DNA of 64,000 nucleotides. It comes from Microbacterium thalassium. Lineage in GTDB: Bacteria; Actinomycetota; Actinomycetes; Actinomycetales; Microbacteriaceae. The translations under genes and the position numbers were made by a program. Below are positions 51,522 to 60,896 of this stretch, piece by piece. Each line of letters opens with the position of its first letter. Positions within the stretch are counted from its first letter, which is position 1. The notes below the pieces were generated by a model that was not told where the DNA came from, searched no databases, and was given only the letters and a program-made list of their open reading frames with translations. The stretch lies in the NCBI RefSeq assembly GCF_014208045.1, contig NZ_JACHML010000001.1, forward strand, positions 3,348,001 to 3,412,000. The letters run 5' to 3'.

Positions 51522-51950
51522 TCAGCCGCCCAGACCCTTCCAGGCCGTCGTGCCGTCGGCCTCGACCTGACGCTTCCACACCGGCAGATCGGTCTTGATC
51601 GTCTCGATCACGGCGCGGCACACCTCGAACGCCTCGGCGCGGTGCGGGGCGGCGACGGCGATGACCACCGCGGCCTCCCCCACGGCGAGCCGCCCGACGC
51701 GGTGGCTGACGGCGACGAGGGCGCCGGTCTCGCCGATCGCGGACACGGCGATCTCACGCAGCTTCTGCTCGGCATCCGGGTGCGCGCTGTACTCCAGCGC
51801 CACGACCTCGCCGCCGGCGTCCGGGTCGTGATCGCGCACGATGCCGACGAACGACGTCACGGCGCCGTGCTCGGCGTCGGTCACGGCGCCGACGTGGGCG
51901 CCGACGTCGAGCGTTTCGGCGCTCATGCGGGCGATGCGCACCGCGTCCAT
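51522..51950 (-). CDS. moaE: Molybdopterin synthase catalytic subunit
   Basis: The 142-residue subunit converts cyclic pyranopterin to molybdopterin with MoaD. It has HRVGRLAVGEAAVVIAVAAPHR and the catalytic Lys motif IKTDLPVWKRQ. Unlike most clusters, it is convergent with moaD, in a separate leftward unit with mog. The ATG overlaps the mog stop by 1 nt. Confidence 0.94.
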   Translation of the reverse strand: MDAVRIARMSAETLDVGAHVGAVTDAEHGAVTSFVGIVRDHDPDAGGEVVALEYSAHPDAEQKLREIAVSAIGETGALVAVSHRVGRLAVGEAAVVIAVAAPHRAEAFEVCRAVIETIKTDLPVWKRQVEADGTTAWKGLGG

Positions 51951-52438
51951 CAGTGGTCTCCTCCGTCGAGCTGATCGAGGATGTGACCGGCAAGGGCGAC
52001 GATCACCGGCATCCCGTCGCGGACGCCGCCGGTCGAACCCGGCAGGTTCACCACGAGCGCACCGCCGGCCGAGCCGTCCGCCACGCCGGCGACGCCGCGG
52101 GTGAGCAGGGCGGCCGGCACCTGCTCGGCGCCACGCCGGCGCAGCTCCTCGGCGATCCCGGGGATGATGCGGGTCAGCACGCGCGTCGTCCCCTCGGGCG
52201 TCTCGTCGCGCGCGGCGACGCCCGTGCCGCCGGTGGTCACCACCACGCGTGCCCCCGAGGAGAGCGCGGCGCGCAGCGCACGCTCGACGCTGTCGGCGCC
52301 GTCGGGCACGACGGCCGCGTCGGGGCACGCGTACCCGGCGGCCCGCAGCGCCTCGACCGCCAGCGGTCCGCTGCGGTCGGGCCGCTCGCCGCGGGACGAG
52401 CGGTCGGACACCGTGATCACGGCGGCGGGCGTGGGCAT
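51950..52438 (-). CDS. mog: Molybdopterin adenylyltransferase (Mog/MoaB family)
   Basis: The enzyme adenylylates molybdopterin before MoeA acts. The 162-residue protein has VITVSDRSSRGER, VVTTGGTGVAARDETPEGT and the VNLPGSTGGVRDG loop. ATG 52438 lies 6 nt after TAGGCT (52450-52445), suggesting a leaderless start. It heads a two-gene unit with moaE. Confidence 0.93.
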   Translation of the reverse strand: MPTPAAVITVSDRSSRGERPDRSGPLAVEALRAAGYACPDAAVVPDGADSVERALRAALSSGARVVVTTGGTGVAARDETPEGTTRVLTRIIPGIAEELRRRGAEQVPAALLTRGVAGVADGSAGGALVVNLPGSTGGVRDGMPVIVALAGHILDQLDGGDH

Positions 52439-52490
52439 GGCACCAGCCTACGAGCCCGGCGGCGCGGGTCGGCGTCGCGATGGGCCCGCG

Positions 52491-54077
52491 TCAGGCGCCG
52501 GCGATGTCAGCGGATGCCGGGACGACGGCCTCCGATGCCGCCGGCTCGTCGGCGAGCTGCTCGGCGGCCGCGGTGATGCGGGCCGCCATGCCGGCGAAGA
52601 TGAAGCCGTGGAAGGGCAGCACCGCCAGCCAGTACAGACGCCCGGCGAGGCCCTGCGGGAAGAACACCGCCCGCTGGTCGTAGCGCGACCCCTCGCCCTC
52701 CGGCGAGGCCCGCAGCTCCAGCCAGGCCAGGCCCGGCACCTTCATCTCGGCCCGGAGGCGCAGGAACGACCCCGGCTCGAGCGCCTCGACCCGCCAGAAG
52801 TCCAGGGCGTCGCCCACGGCCAGACGATCCCGGCTGCGCCTGCCGCGGGCGAGGCCGATGCCGCCGATGAGGCGGTCCATCCAGCCGCGGATCGCCCACA
52901 GCAGCGGGGACGAATACCACCCGTTCTCGCCGCCGATGCCCTCGATGACGCGCCACAGGGCGTCCGGCGGCGCCGTGGTGGTGGCGGTGCGGGCGTCGGT
53001 GAACACCACCCGTCCGGCCCAGTCGGGGTCGTTCGGGAGCGGGTCGCTGGGGACGCCGAGCACCTCGGCATCCGCCCAGCTCGTCTCCACCGCGTCCTCG
53101 CGCTCTCGGCCGAGCGCCAGGGCCACGGCCTTGCGGTAGGGCGTGAGACCGTCCAGCGGCGGCCGGATGAGTTCGTCGACGTCGTGGTCCTTCATGATGC
53201 ACTCGTTCTGCAGCGACGCCACGAGCGGCCGCGCGATCGAGCGCGGGATCGGCGTGACGAGATTCACCCAGTGCGAGGCGAGGTTGGGGGTGAACACCGG
53301 CAGCGCCGCGATCGGACGCTGATGCAGCCCCGCCTCGACGGCGTAGCCGTTCATCATCTGTCCGTAGCGCAGCACGTCGGGCCCGCCGATGTCGACGGCG
53401 CGGTTGACCCCGGGGTCGACCCGCGCGGCCCCGAGCAGGTAGTGCATGACGTCGCGCACCGCGATCGGCTGGATGCGGTTGCGCACCCACTTGGGCGCGG
53501 GCATGTACGGCAGCACGTCGGTGAGGTGCCGCACCATCTCGAACGACGCCGAACCCGAGCCGATCACGACGCCCGCCTGCAGCACGAGCGTCGGCACGCC
53601 GCTGGCCAGGAACACCTCGCCCACCTCGACACGCGAGCGCAGGTGCGGCGAGAGCGGCACACCCTCGGGATGCAGACCCCCGAGGTACACGATGCGCCCG
53701 ACACCGGCATCCACGGCCGCGGCGGCGACCGTGCGGGCCGCGATCAGATCGGCGTCGGCGAAGCCGCGACCGGCGGCCATCGAATGCACGAGGTAGTAGA
53801 GGACGTCGGCGCCGGACGCGGCGGCGGCCATGGCATCCGCGTCCTCGGCGGCGCCCGAGACGACCTCGACCTCGTCCCCCCACGCGAAGGCGGCCACGCG
53901 CGCGGCGTCCCGCGCGAGCACGCGCACGCGGTACCCGGCCGCCAGCAGCCGCGGTACGAGCCGCCCGCCGATGTAGCCGGTCGCACCCAGCACGAGTGCG
54001 CGGGGCGCCGTGCCGTCGGCTCGCGCGTGCGCGCGCAGGGCCTCCTCGCGGCCGGTCGGGGCGCTCAGGTCGGTCAT
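52491..54077 (-). CDS. NAD(P)-binding protein with C-terminal DUF2867-like domain
   Basis: The 528-residue protein joins an atypical SDR (residues 25-240, VLGATGYIGGRLVPRLLAAGYRV; YLVHSM; LGGLHP) to a C-terminal region (about 350-500) resembling DUF2867 (GENGWYSSPLLWAIRGWMDRLIGGIGLARGRR; LRLRAEMKVPGLAWLEL; GRLYWLAVLPFHGFIFAGM). Such fusions are conserved in actinobacteria, but the substrate is unknown. ATG 54077 follows TAGCGT (54090-54085). Confidence 0.85.
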   Translation of the reverse strand: MTDLSAPTGREEALRAHARADGTAPRALVLGATGYIGGRLVPRLLAAGYRVRVLARDAARVAAFAWGDEVEVVSGAAEDADAMAAAASGADVLYYLVHSMAAGRGFADADLIAARTVAAAAVDAGVGRIVYLGGLHPEGVPLSPHLRSRVEVGEVFLASGVPTLVLQAGVVIGSGSASFEMVRHLTDVLPYMPAPKWVRNRIQPIAVRDVMHYLLGAARVDPGVNRAVDIGGPDVLRYGQMMNGYAVEAGLHQRPIAALPVFTPNLASHWVNLVTPIPRSIARPLVASLQNECIMKDHDVDELIRPPLDGLTPYRKAVALALGREREDAVETSWADAEVLGVPSDPLPNDPDWAGRVVFTDARTATTTAPPDALWRVIEGIGGENGWYSSPLLWAIRGWMDRLIGGIGLARGRRSRDRLAVGDALDFWRVEALEPGSFLRLRAEMKVPGLAWLELRASPEGEGSRYDQRAVFFPQGLAGRLYWLAVLPFHGFIFAGMAARITAAAEQLADEPAASEAVVPASADIAGA

Positions 54078-54196
54078 GATCGTGACGCTAGCGGGCGCAA
54101 CGGGCTCGGTTCAACGCCTTGACACGGCGTCCCGCGATCCTGGGCAAACCCCGCGATCCCTGGCCGATCGCCCCGGGATTCGGGGACAATGGCCGC

Positions 54197-54409
54197 ATGA
54201 GTCGCACGAATCCGGCCAACGAGTACGAGGCGTTGGCGTATGTCATCGAGCGCCTCGTCACCCGTTTTCCGGGCGTGGACGAGGACGAGATCACCGTCAT
54301 GGCCGCCGAGGAGCTCGAGAGCTTCGACGCCGCCCGCCTGCGGGACTACATCCCGCTCCTGATCGAGCACGGTGTGCGTCAGCGCATCCAGGTGCATCTG
54401 GCCGCCTGA
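54197..54409 (+). CDS. Small three-helix-bundle protein
   Basis: The 70-residue protein has SRTNPANEYEALAYVIERLVTRFPGVDEDEI... and IERLVTRF/YIPLLIEHGVRQRI helices, typical of small three-helix dimerization proteins of actinobacteria with unknown role. A GACAAT -10 hexamer (54185-54190) ends 6 nt before the ATG. The alternative ATG at 54119 is less likely. It converges on the FdhF gene. Confidence 0.7.
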   Translation: MSRTNPANEYEALAYVIERLVTRFPGVDEDEITVMAAEELESFDAARLRDYIPLLIEHGVRQRIQVHLAA

Positions 54410-54416
54410 TCCCCGA

Positions 54417-56825
54417 TCAGTCGTCGGCGCGGCGCTCGAGCCGCACGATCACCGACTTCGACGTCGGCGTGCCGCTGACGTCCGCCACCGAGTCCAATGG
54501 AACCAGCACGTTCGTCTCGGGGTAGTACGCCGCGGCGTTCCCGCGCGGCGTGCGGTAGGCGACGATGCGGAACTCGGACGCGCGACGCTCCTGGAACGCC
54601 CCGTCCGGGCCCGCCCACTCCGATACCAGATCGACCACGTCTCCCTCGGCGAACCCGAGTTCGGCGATGTCGTGCTGGTTGACGAGCACGACGCGACGGC
54701 CGTGGCGGATGCCGCGGTAGCGGTCGTCCTCGCCGTAGACGGTGGTGTTGTACTGGTCGTGCGAGCGCAGCGTCTGCAGCAGCAGCCGCCCGCGCGGGAT
54801 GCGGGGGTACTCCAGCGGATTCGCGGTGAACCGGGCCTTGCCCGACGCCGTCGCGAACCGGCGGGCGTCGCGCGGGCCGTTGGGCAGGTGCAGCGTGCGG
54901 CCCTTGTCGATGCGCTGCTCGAAGTCGTCGAAGCCGGGCACGACGTTCTGGATGTGCGTGCGGATGAGGGCGTAGTCGGTCTCAAGCGCCTCCCAGTCGG
55001 CGTGCGGCACCCCGCGCGCCTCGGCGGCGTCGGCCGCCTCGCCCGCGGGACGCTCGGCCTGCCCGCGCTCGGGGTGGCCGTCGTGGCTCGGCGCCTCGAC
55101 CGGTTCGGCGCCCGGGGCGAACAGCATCCCGCACAGCCGCGCGAGGATCGCGACCTCGCTCAGCATGTCCTCGCTCGGCGGAGCGAGACGGCCGCGCGAG
55201 GAGTGCACGGCGCCCATCGAGTCCTCGACGGTGACGCGCTGCTCGCGGCCGCCGCGCCGGTCGCGGTCGGTGCGGCCGAGGACGGGCAGGATGATCGCGC
55301 GCTTGCCCGTGACCACGTGCGAGCGGTTCAGCTTGGTGGAGACCTGGACGGTGAGGTCGACGCGGCGCATCGCGTCCTCGACGACCTCGGTGTCGGGGGT
55401 GGCGCTGACGAAGTTGCCGCCCATCCCCATGAAGAACCGGGTCTTCCCGTCGCGCATGGCGCGGATCGCCTCGACGGTGTCGTAGCCCTGCTCGCGCGGG
55501 GCCGTGAACGAGAACTCCTCGTCGAGGGCGGCGAGGAACGCCTCGGCGGGCTTCTCGTAGATGCCCATCGTACGATCGCCCTGCACGTTCGAGTGTCCGC
55601 GCACGGGGCACACACCCGCTCCCGCGCGACCGATGTTGCCCTGGAGCAGCAGGACGTTCACGACGTCGCGGAGCGTCGGCACGGAGTGCTTGTGCTGGGT
55701 GAGCCCCATGGCCCAGCACACGATGGTGGCCTTCGCCCGGACGACCTCGTCGGCGATCGCGCGCAGCTTCTTCTCGGGGATGCCGGTCGCCGCGACCAGT
55801 TCGCGCCACGGGACGTCGGCCATCGCCTGCCGGTAGGCGTCGAAGCCGTCGGTGTGCTCGGCGATGAAGTCGTGGTCGACGATGCCGGCGCCGGCCGCAT
55901 CCTGCTCGAGGATGTGCTTGCCGATCGCCTGGAACAGCGCCTGATCGCCCCCGAGGCGGATCTGCACGAACCGGTCGGCGAGCTTCGTGCCTCCCAGCAG
56001 AACGCCCTTGACCGTCTGCGGGTTCTCGAAGCGCACAAGGCCGGCTTCAGGCAGCGGGTTGACCGCGATGATGCGGGCGCCGCGCGACTTCGCCTTCTCG
56101 AGGGCGCTCAGCATCCGCGGGTGGTTCGTGCCGGGGTTCTGGCCGGCGACGATCAGCAGGTCGGCCTCGTGGATGTCGTCGATCGAGACGGTCCCCTTGC
56201 CGATGCCGAGCGTCTCGTTCAGCGCCGATCCGCTGGACTCGTGGCACATGTTCGAGCAGTCGGGCAGGTTGTTCGTGCCGAACCCGCGCACGAGCAGCTG
56301 GTACAGGAACGCCGCCTCGTTGGACGTGCGTCCCGACGTGTAGAACGTCGCCTCGTCGGGGTCGTCCAGAGCCTGGAGGTGATCGGCGATCTCGCTCAGC
56401 GCGTCGTCCCACGAGATGGGGCGGTAGTGCGTCGCCCCTTCGTCGAGCACCATCGGATGCGTCAGACGCCCCTGCTGCCCGAGCCAGTAGTCGTCGTGCC
56501 CGTTCAGGTCCTCGATCGAGTGCTCGGCGAAGAACTCCGGCCCGACCCGGCGCAGCGTCGCCTCCTCGGCGACGGCCTTCGCGCCGTTCTCGCAGAACTC
56601 CGCGAGGTGGCGCTTGTCCTCTTCGGGCCACGCGCAGCCCGGACAGTCGAAGCCGTCCTTCTGGTTCACGCGCAGCAGCGTCTGGACGCTGCGGGCCACG
56701 CCCATCTGCTCGTACGAGATCTCGAGGGCGTGCATCACCGCGGGAACGCCCACCGCGACGCGCTTGGGGTGCGAGACGCGCAGGCGCGCCTCGTCGATGT
56801 CGGATGCCGGGGGCTTCGTCGCCAT
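54417..56825 (-). CDS. FdhF/YdeP family molybdopterin oxidoreductase
   Basis: The 802-residue bis-MGD enzyme belongs to the DMSO-reductase superfamily, in the FdhF/YdeP branch. It has the N-terminal FDCPGCAWP motif (C61, C64), the MPT stretch ISWDDALSEIADHL, TFYTSGRTSNEAAFLYQLLVRGFGTNN, and the C-terminal domain (VLVNQHDIAELGFAEGDVVDLVSEW). Whether it oxidises formate is uncertain. FdhD at 5.5 kb and the Mo-cofactor genes supply its cofactor. ATG 56825 follows TAGCCT (56837-56832) by 6 nt, suggesting a leaderless start. Confidence 0.92.
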   Translation of the reverse strand: MATKPPASDIDEARLRVSHPKRVAVGVPAVMHALEISYEQMGVARSVQTLLRVNQKDGFDCPGCAWPEEDKRHLAEFCENGAKAVAEEATLRRVGPEFFAEHSIEDLNGHDDYWLGQQGRLTHPMVLDEGATHYRPISWDDALSEIADHLQALDDPDEATFYTSGRTSNEAAFLYQLLVRGFGTNNLPDCSNMCHESSGSALNETLGIGKGTVSIDDIHEADLLIVAGQNPGTNHPRMLSALEKAKSRGARIIAVNPLPEAGLVRFENPQTVKGVLLGGTKLADRFVQIRLGGDQALFQAIGKHILEQDAAGAGIVDHDFIAEHTDGFDAYRQAMADVPWRELVAATGIPEKKLRAIADEVVRAKATIVCWAMGLTQHKHSVPTLRDVVNVLLLQGNIGRAGAGVCPVRGHSNVQGDRTMGIYEKPAEAFLAALDEEFSFTAPREQGYDTVEAIRAMRDGKTRFFMGMGGNFVSATPDTEVVEDAMRRVDLTVQVSTKLNRSHVVTGKRAIILPVLGRTDRDRRGGREQRVTVEDSMGAVHSSRGRLAPPSEDMLSEVAILARLCGMLFAPGAEPVEAPSHDGHPERGQAERPAGEAADAAEARGVPHADWEALETDYALIRTHIQNVVPGFDDFEQRIDKGRTLHLPNGPRDARRFATASGKARFTANPLEYPRIPRGRLLLQTLRSHDQYNTTVYGEDDRYRGIRHGRRVVLVNQHDIAELGFAEGDVVDLVSEWAGPDGAFQERRASEFRIVAYRTPRGNAAAYYPETNVLVPLDSVADVSGTPTSKSVIVRLERRADD

Positions 56826-56991
56826 CCCCCCAGGCTATGCCCGCGGGAGCCGGCGCGGGCCGCCACTTCCACCCAGCGGGTCTCCGCCGATGCCCGCACG
56901 CCGCGCATCGGCCACCGCCGGCGTGCGCACCGAGACTCCGGATTGCCGGCGAGACCCGGGTTTCGCACCGAGACACCGGCCGAACGCGCTG

Positions 56992-57074
56992 TGTCTCGGG
57001 CGGATGCGTGTGCCTCGCGCGGATGCGCGTGTCTCGGGCAGATGCGTGCGTCTCGGGCGGATGCGCGTGTCTCG
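56992..57074. repeat. Tandem 19-bp repeat upstream of the FdhF/YdeP gene
   Basis: Four near-identical 19-bp units (consensus TGTCTCGGGCGGATGCGCG, starting at 56992, 57011, 57030 and 57049) are followed by a partial fifth to 57074. Short inverse copies of the CGAGACA core occur just upstream (around 56930-56976). The array fills much of the 284-bp gap between the DUF305-like and FdhF/YdeP genes. Confidence 0.85.
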
Positions 57075-57109
57075 CCGGAACCAGCGGCGCGGCGGCGGCG
57101 CCGCCGGCA

Positions 57110-57724
57110 TCACGGCAGGAGCGTCGCGAGCACCGCGTCTTCGCTCTCGGCCTGCGCGATCGCGTCGCTGGCGGCATCGGTCACCCAGGCGTTCGGGTCG
57201 TACTCCAGCACCAGCTCGGCGAACGCGGTCACGCCGGCGTTCTGCGCGATCATGAGCTCGGCGAAGCCCTGCTCCGCCTCGGTGCCGCTGGATTCGCTGT
57301 AGCGGCGCAGATCCGACCAGCCGGGCAGGCCCACCATCGCCGAGTGGTCGTCGTGGCCGGCGCACGGACCGACCTCCGTGCGCTCGAGCGGCCTCGCGGA
57401 CTTCCACTCCAGGTACACCTCGCGCAGCTCCGCGAGCTGCTCGGACTGCTGGTCGTAGACGTCCTGGGCGATCGCGGTGGCCTCCACCGAGACCCCCTCG
57501 GCGTTGAGCAGGATGTCGGCGAGGTCCACCGCCTCGGCCCGGTAGTAGATCATCGCCTCGACGTAGCAGTACTCGGTCTCGCCGAAGTCCTGCTCCGCCG
57601 CGCCCGCGGTCGGCTCGGGGCTCGGCGCCGGGTCGCCCACGGCGGACAGCGCGATCGCGATCCCGGCGCCCGCGACCGCGACGGCGACGACCAGCGCGAC
57701 GACGACCGGGGCCTTCCTTCGCAT
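57110..57724 (-). CDS. DUF305-like exported protein
   Basis: The 204-residue protein has an N-terminal membrane anchor or signal (KAPVVVALVVAVAVAGAGIAIAL) and a helical exterior domain with GHDDHSAMVGLPGWSDLRRY and EAEQGFAELMIAQNAGVTAFAELVLE, matching DUF305 proteins. The usual His-His pair in the second motif is replaced by Gln-Asn, so metal binding may be altered. It lies 16 nt downstream of the HerA-like gene on the same strand. Confidence 0.7.
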   Translation of the reverse strand: MRRKAPVVVALVVAVAVAGAGIAIALSAVGDPAPSPEPTAGAAEQDFGETEYCYVEAMIYYRAEAVDLADILLNAEGVSVEATAIAQDVYDQQSEQLAELREVYLEWKSARPLERTEVGPCAGHDDHSAMVGLPGWSDLRRYSESSGTEAEQGFAELMIAQNAGVTAFAELVLEYDPNAWVTDAASDAIAQAESEDAVLATLLP

Positions 57725-57740
57725 CGGATGTCCCGCCGCG

Positions 57741-59660
57741 TCAGCGGCGTCCCGTTCCGAACACGCCGCGGATCACGCCGTCGAGGATCGTCTCCGTGGA
57801 CGGGGACGACAGCAGCTGCTCCAGCGGAGAGCGCCGAGCGCGGCTGGAGCGCGAGCGGGACGTGCGGGTCTTGCCCGAGGTCTGGCGCAGCAGCCGCTCG
57901 TACTCCTTCTGCGCCTTGCGCTCGGCATCCGCCTGGGCCTTGTCGATCGCCGCCTGCTGCTTGGCGAACTCGGCATCGATGCGCGCCTTCTCGAGCGCGG
58001 CCTCCTCGGCGGCCTCGGCGTCGCCCGCGGCCTTCAGCTTCGCCGTGAGGATCTCGCGCGCCGATTCGCGGTCGATCTCGGTGCCGTACTTCGCCAGCAG
58101 CGGGGATGCCGCCACGGCGGCCTCGACCGCGGCGCGGGGGGTCGGCGACATCAGGCCCTGCGGGGCGCGCAGCCGCGTCCACGCGACCGGAGTGGGCGCG
58201 CCCTTCTCGCTCATGACGGTGACGATCGCCTCACCGGTGCCGAGCTCCTGCAGCACGCGCTCGAGGTCGTACCCCGAGCGGGGATACGTCCCGACCGTCG
58301 CCCGCAGCGCCTTCGCGTCGTCGGGCGTGAACGCGCGCAGCTGGTGCTGCACGCGCGAGCCGAGCTGGGCGAGCACGTCACCGGGCACGTCCTTCGGGGT
58401 CTGGGTCACGAAGAACACGCCCACGCCCTTGGAGCGGATCAGCCGCACCGTCTGCACGATCGCGGCGATGAAGTCCTTCGACGCGTCGCGGAAGAGCAGG
58501 TGGGCCTCGTCGAAGAAGAACACCAGCTTCGGCTTGTCGAGGTCGCCGACCTCGGGGAGCAGCTCGAACAGCTCGGCGAGCAGGTACATCAGGAACGTCG
58601 AGAACAGCGCCGGCTGGTCGGCGACCCCCGGCACCTCGAGCAGGCTGATGATCCCCCGGCCGTCCTCGACGGTGCGCAGGAAGTCGGAAACCTCGAACTC
58701 GGGTTCGCCGAAGAAGACGTCGGCGCCGGCGTCGGCGAACACGATGAGCTCGCGCAGGATGACGCCCGCGGTCGAAGCCGACAGCCCGCCGAGATCCTTC
58801 AGCTCGTCCTTGCCGGCGTCGCTCGTGAGATAGGCGAGCACCGATCGCAGATCCGACAGGTCCACCAGGGCGAGCCCGTGCTGGTCGGCGTAGTGGAAGA
58901 CGAGCTTGAGGCTCGACTCCTGCGTCTCGTTCAGGCCGAGCACCTTGCTCAGCAGCAGCGGGCCGAAGCCGCTGACGGTCGCGCGCACCGGCACGCCGGT
59001 GCCGATGCCGCCCAGCGCGAAGTACTCGGTGACCGATGCCGCAGGCGCCCAGTCCTGGCCGATGCCCGCGGTGCGCGCCAGCAGCTTGTCGCTGGGCGTC
59101 CCGGGCGTCGCGACGCCCGACAGGTCGCCCTTGATGTCGGCGGCGAAGACCGGCACGCCGTGCGCCGCCAGCTGCTCGGCGAGCCCCTGCAGCGTGCGGG
59201 TCTTGCCCGTGCCGGTGGCGCCGGCGATGAGCCCGTGCCGGTTCGTCATCGCGAGCGGGATGCGCACCGGGACATCGGGCAGCGGCTCGGTGTTCACGAG
59301 AGCGCCCATCTCGATCGCGGCGGCGGCGAACGCGTAGCCGTCGCGCACCGCGGCGACCTCGTCCGCGTCGAGCGGCCCGGCTCCCGGCCCGGCGGGCACC
59401 GCCGCCTCCGCGGCCGCGGACGCCGATTCGACGGCGTCGGGCGCGGGCTGGGCGGCGGCGGGAGCGGATGCGGCCGCTCCGGCATCCGCAGCGCCCCCGG
59501 TCAGCCGCGCCTTCGCGAGCTCCGCCTCGGCCGCGGCGAGCGCGGCCTTCGCCTGCGCGGCCTGGAGCGCCGCCTCGGCGGCGGCGGCCTCGGCGCGCAG
59601 GCGCTGGAGTTCGGCTTCGGCCGCGGCGAGGGCGGGATCGGACTCGGGCAGCGCGCTCAT
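57741..59660 (-). CDS. HerA-like/DUF853 family ATPase
   Basis: The 639-residue protein begins with an Ala/Glu-rich coiled coil (residues 8-52), then an AAA-type domain with Walker A GATGTGKTRT, Walker B LVFFFDEAHLLF and RSKGVGVFFVTQTPKDVP, typical of the YjgR/DUF853 class of helicase HerA-like ATPases. The role is unknown. The C-terminus is rich in charged helices and an Arg/Ser tail. ATG 59660 follows TAGGCT (59673-59668), a leaderless start. Confidence 0.88.
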   Translation of the reverse strand: MSALPESDPALAAAEAELQRLRAEAAAAEAALQAAQAKAALAAAEAELAKARLTGGAADAGAAASAPAAAQPAPDAVESASAAAEAAVPAGPGAGPLDADEVAAVRDGYAFAAAAIEMGALVNTEPLPDVPVRIPLAMTNRHGLIAGATGTGKTRTLQGLAEQLAAHGVPVFAADIKGDLSGVATPGTPSDKLLARTAGIGQDWAPAASVTEYFALGGIGTGVPVRATVSGFGPLLLSKVLGLNETQESSLKLVFHYADQHGLALVDLSDLRSVLAYLTSDAGKDELKDLGGLSASTAGVILRELIVFADAGADVFFGEPEFEVSDFLRTVEDGRGIISLLEVPGVADQPALFSTFLMYLLAELFELLPEVGDLDKPKLVFFFDEAHLLFRDASKDFIAAIVQTVRLIRSKGVGVFFVTQTPKDVPGDVLAQLGSRVQHQLRAFTPDDAKALRATVGTYPRSGYDLERVLQELGTGEAIVTVMSEKGAPTPVAWTRLRAPQGLMSPTPRAAVEAAVAASPLLAKYGTEIDRESAREILTAKLKAAGDAEAAEEAALEKARIDAEFAKQQAAIDKAQADAERKAQKEYERLLRQTSGKTRTSRSRSSRARRSPLEQLLSSPSTETILDGVIRGVFGTGRR

Positions 59661-59670
59661 GCGCTTCAGC

Positions 59671-60360
59671 CTAGCCAGGTGCGGGGTCGTGACCCGGCGC
59701 CTTCTCGGGCGCGCGCACGGCGCCGTGCCGTTCGGCCTCGGTCGCGAGCGGCTTCGCGAACGCGGCGGCCACCAGCAGGGCGGCGCCGGCGCCGATGATG
59801 GCCCCGCCGACGGTGTCGCTGAGCCAGTGCGCACCGAGGTACGTGCGGCTGAAGGCCATCGCAACGGTCCACACGAGGCCGGCGAGAGCCACCCACACGC
59901 CGGGGAAGATCACGAACAGAGCCGTGGCGATCGTGGCGGCGTTGGCGACGTGCCCGGAGGGGAACGAGCCGAAGTCGCTCGTGACGATGATGTCCTCGGG
60001 CCGCGCCCGCCCCACGGCGTGCTTGAGGATCTGCACGATCGCGACGCTCACGATCTCGGCCGCGACGAAGTACCCCGCCGCCCACGGCCGCCGCATCACC
60101 AGCAGCACGACCACGATCAGCGCGGGCAGCGCGAAGACGCCGAACCACCCGCCGCCGAGCCAGTCCATCGCGTACGAGAACGTCAGCAGCACCGGTCCGC
60201 GGGAGGCGGCGAGGAAGTCCTGCCACGCCTGATCGAACCCGAACGGGGCATCGCCGATCCCGACGACGATGCCGATCGCGAGCAGGATTCCGGCAGCGAC
60301 GAGCCCCGCCCCGATCCACAGCGGACGGCGGTAGGCGACGCGCACATCGGTCTCGGCCAT
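59671..60360 (-). CDS. PAP2 family phosphatase (membrane)
   Basis: The 229-residue membrane protein has all three PAP2 motifs: KHAVGRARP, PSGH (SFPSGHVANAA) and SRTYLGAHWLSD. Such enzymes dephosphorylate undecaprenyl pyrophosphate or phosphatidic acid. About five to six spans are predicted. The 3' end lies 10 nt from the HerA-like gene start. Confidence 0.9.
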   Translation of the reverse strand: MAETDVRVAYRRPLWIGAGLVAAGILLAIGIVVGIGDAPFGFDQAWQDFLAASRGPVLLTFSYAMDWLGGGWFGVFALPALIVVVLLVMRRPWAAGYFVAAEIVSVAIVQILKHAVGRARPEDIIVTSDFGSFPSGHVANAATIATALFVIFPGVWVALAGLVWTVAMAFSRTYLGAHWLSDTVGGAIIGAGAALLVAAAFAKPLATEAERHGAVRAPEKAPGHDPAPG

Positions 60361-60395
60361 CCCGTCATCCTGCCATCGCGCGGGATGATGAGGGG

Positions 60396-60890
60396 GTGCC
60401 TGGCCTCAAGGACGTCGTCCGCGCTATCATCGCGCCCCTCACCCGCACCCGCTGGTTCCGTCGGGTCGGCCCGGTGTTCCTGCCGCCGTTCGAGCGCTTC
60501 ATGAAGGGCATCACGGGCGGCCGCCTGCAGGTGAGCGGCATCCTGGTGCCGTCGCTGGTGCTGCGCACGACCGGCGCGCGCAGCGGCGAGCCCCGCGAGG
60601 CCGAGCTGATGTACACACCCGACGGCCGGGGCCGCGCGATCGTGGCGGGCACGAGCTTCGCCCGCAGCCGCCACCCCGCGTGGTCGACGAACCTCCTCGC
60701 GCACCCGGACGCCGAGATCACCGTGCGCGGCAGACGGATGCCGGTGCACGCGAGTCTCATCCCGGACGACGAGCGGGATGCCGCGTGGGCGCGCATCGAA
60801 GCGCAATGGCCCGGCTACCGCGCCTATGAGAGGGAGTCGGGGCGCACCGTGCGCCTGTTCCGGCTGCAGCCGGTGCGGCGCGACGGCTGA
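60396..60890 (+). CDS. Nitroreductase-family deazaflavin (F420)-dependent oxidoreductase
   Basis: The 164-residue protein belongs to the DDN/FDOR-A split-barrel family: LVLRTTGARSGEPREAELMYTPDGRGRAIVAGTSFARSRHPAWSTNLLAHPDAEITVRGR. Members use coenzyme F420H2 to reduce quinones or nitro compounds. This implies the host makes F420, as many actinobacteria do. Start is GTG 60396. Confidence 0.88.
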   Translation: MPGLKDVVRAIIAPLTRTRWFRRVGPVFLPPFERFMKGITGGRLQVSGILVPSLVLRTTGARSGEPREAELMYTPDGRGRAIVAGTSFARSRHPAWSTNLLAHPDAEITVRGRRMPVHASLIPDDERDAAWARIEAQWPGYRAYERESGRTVRLFRLQPVRRDG

Positions 60891-60896
60891 GCCCTG

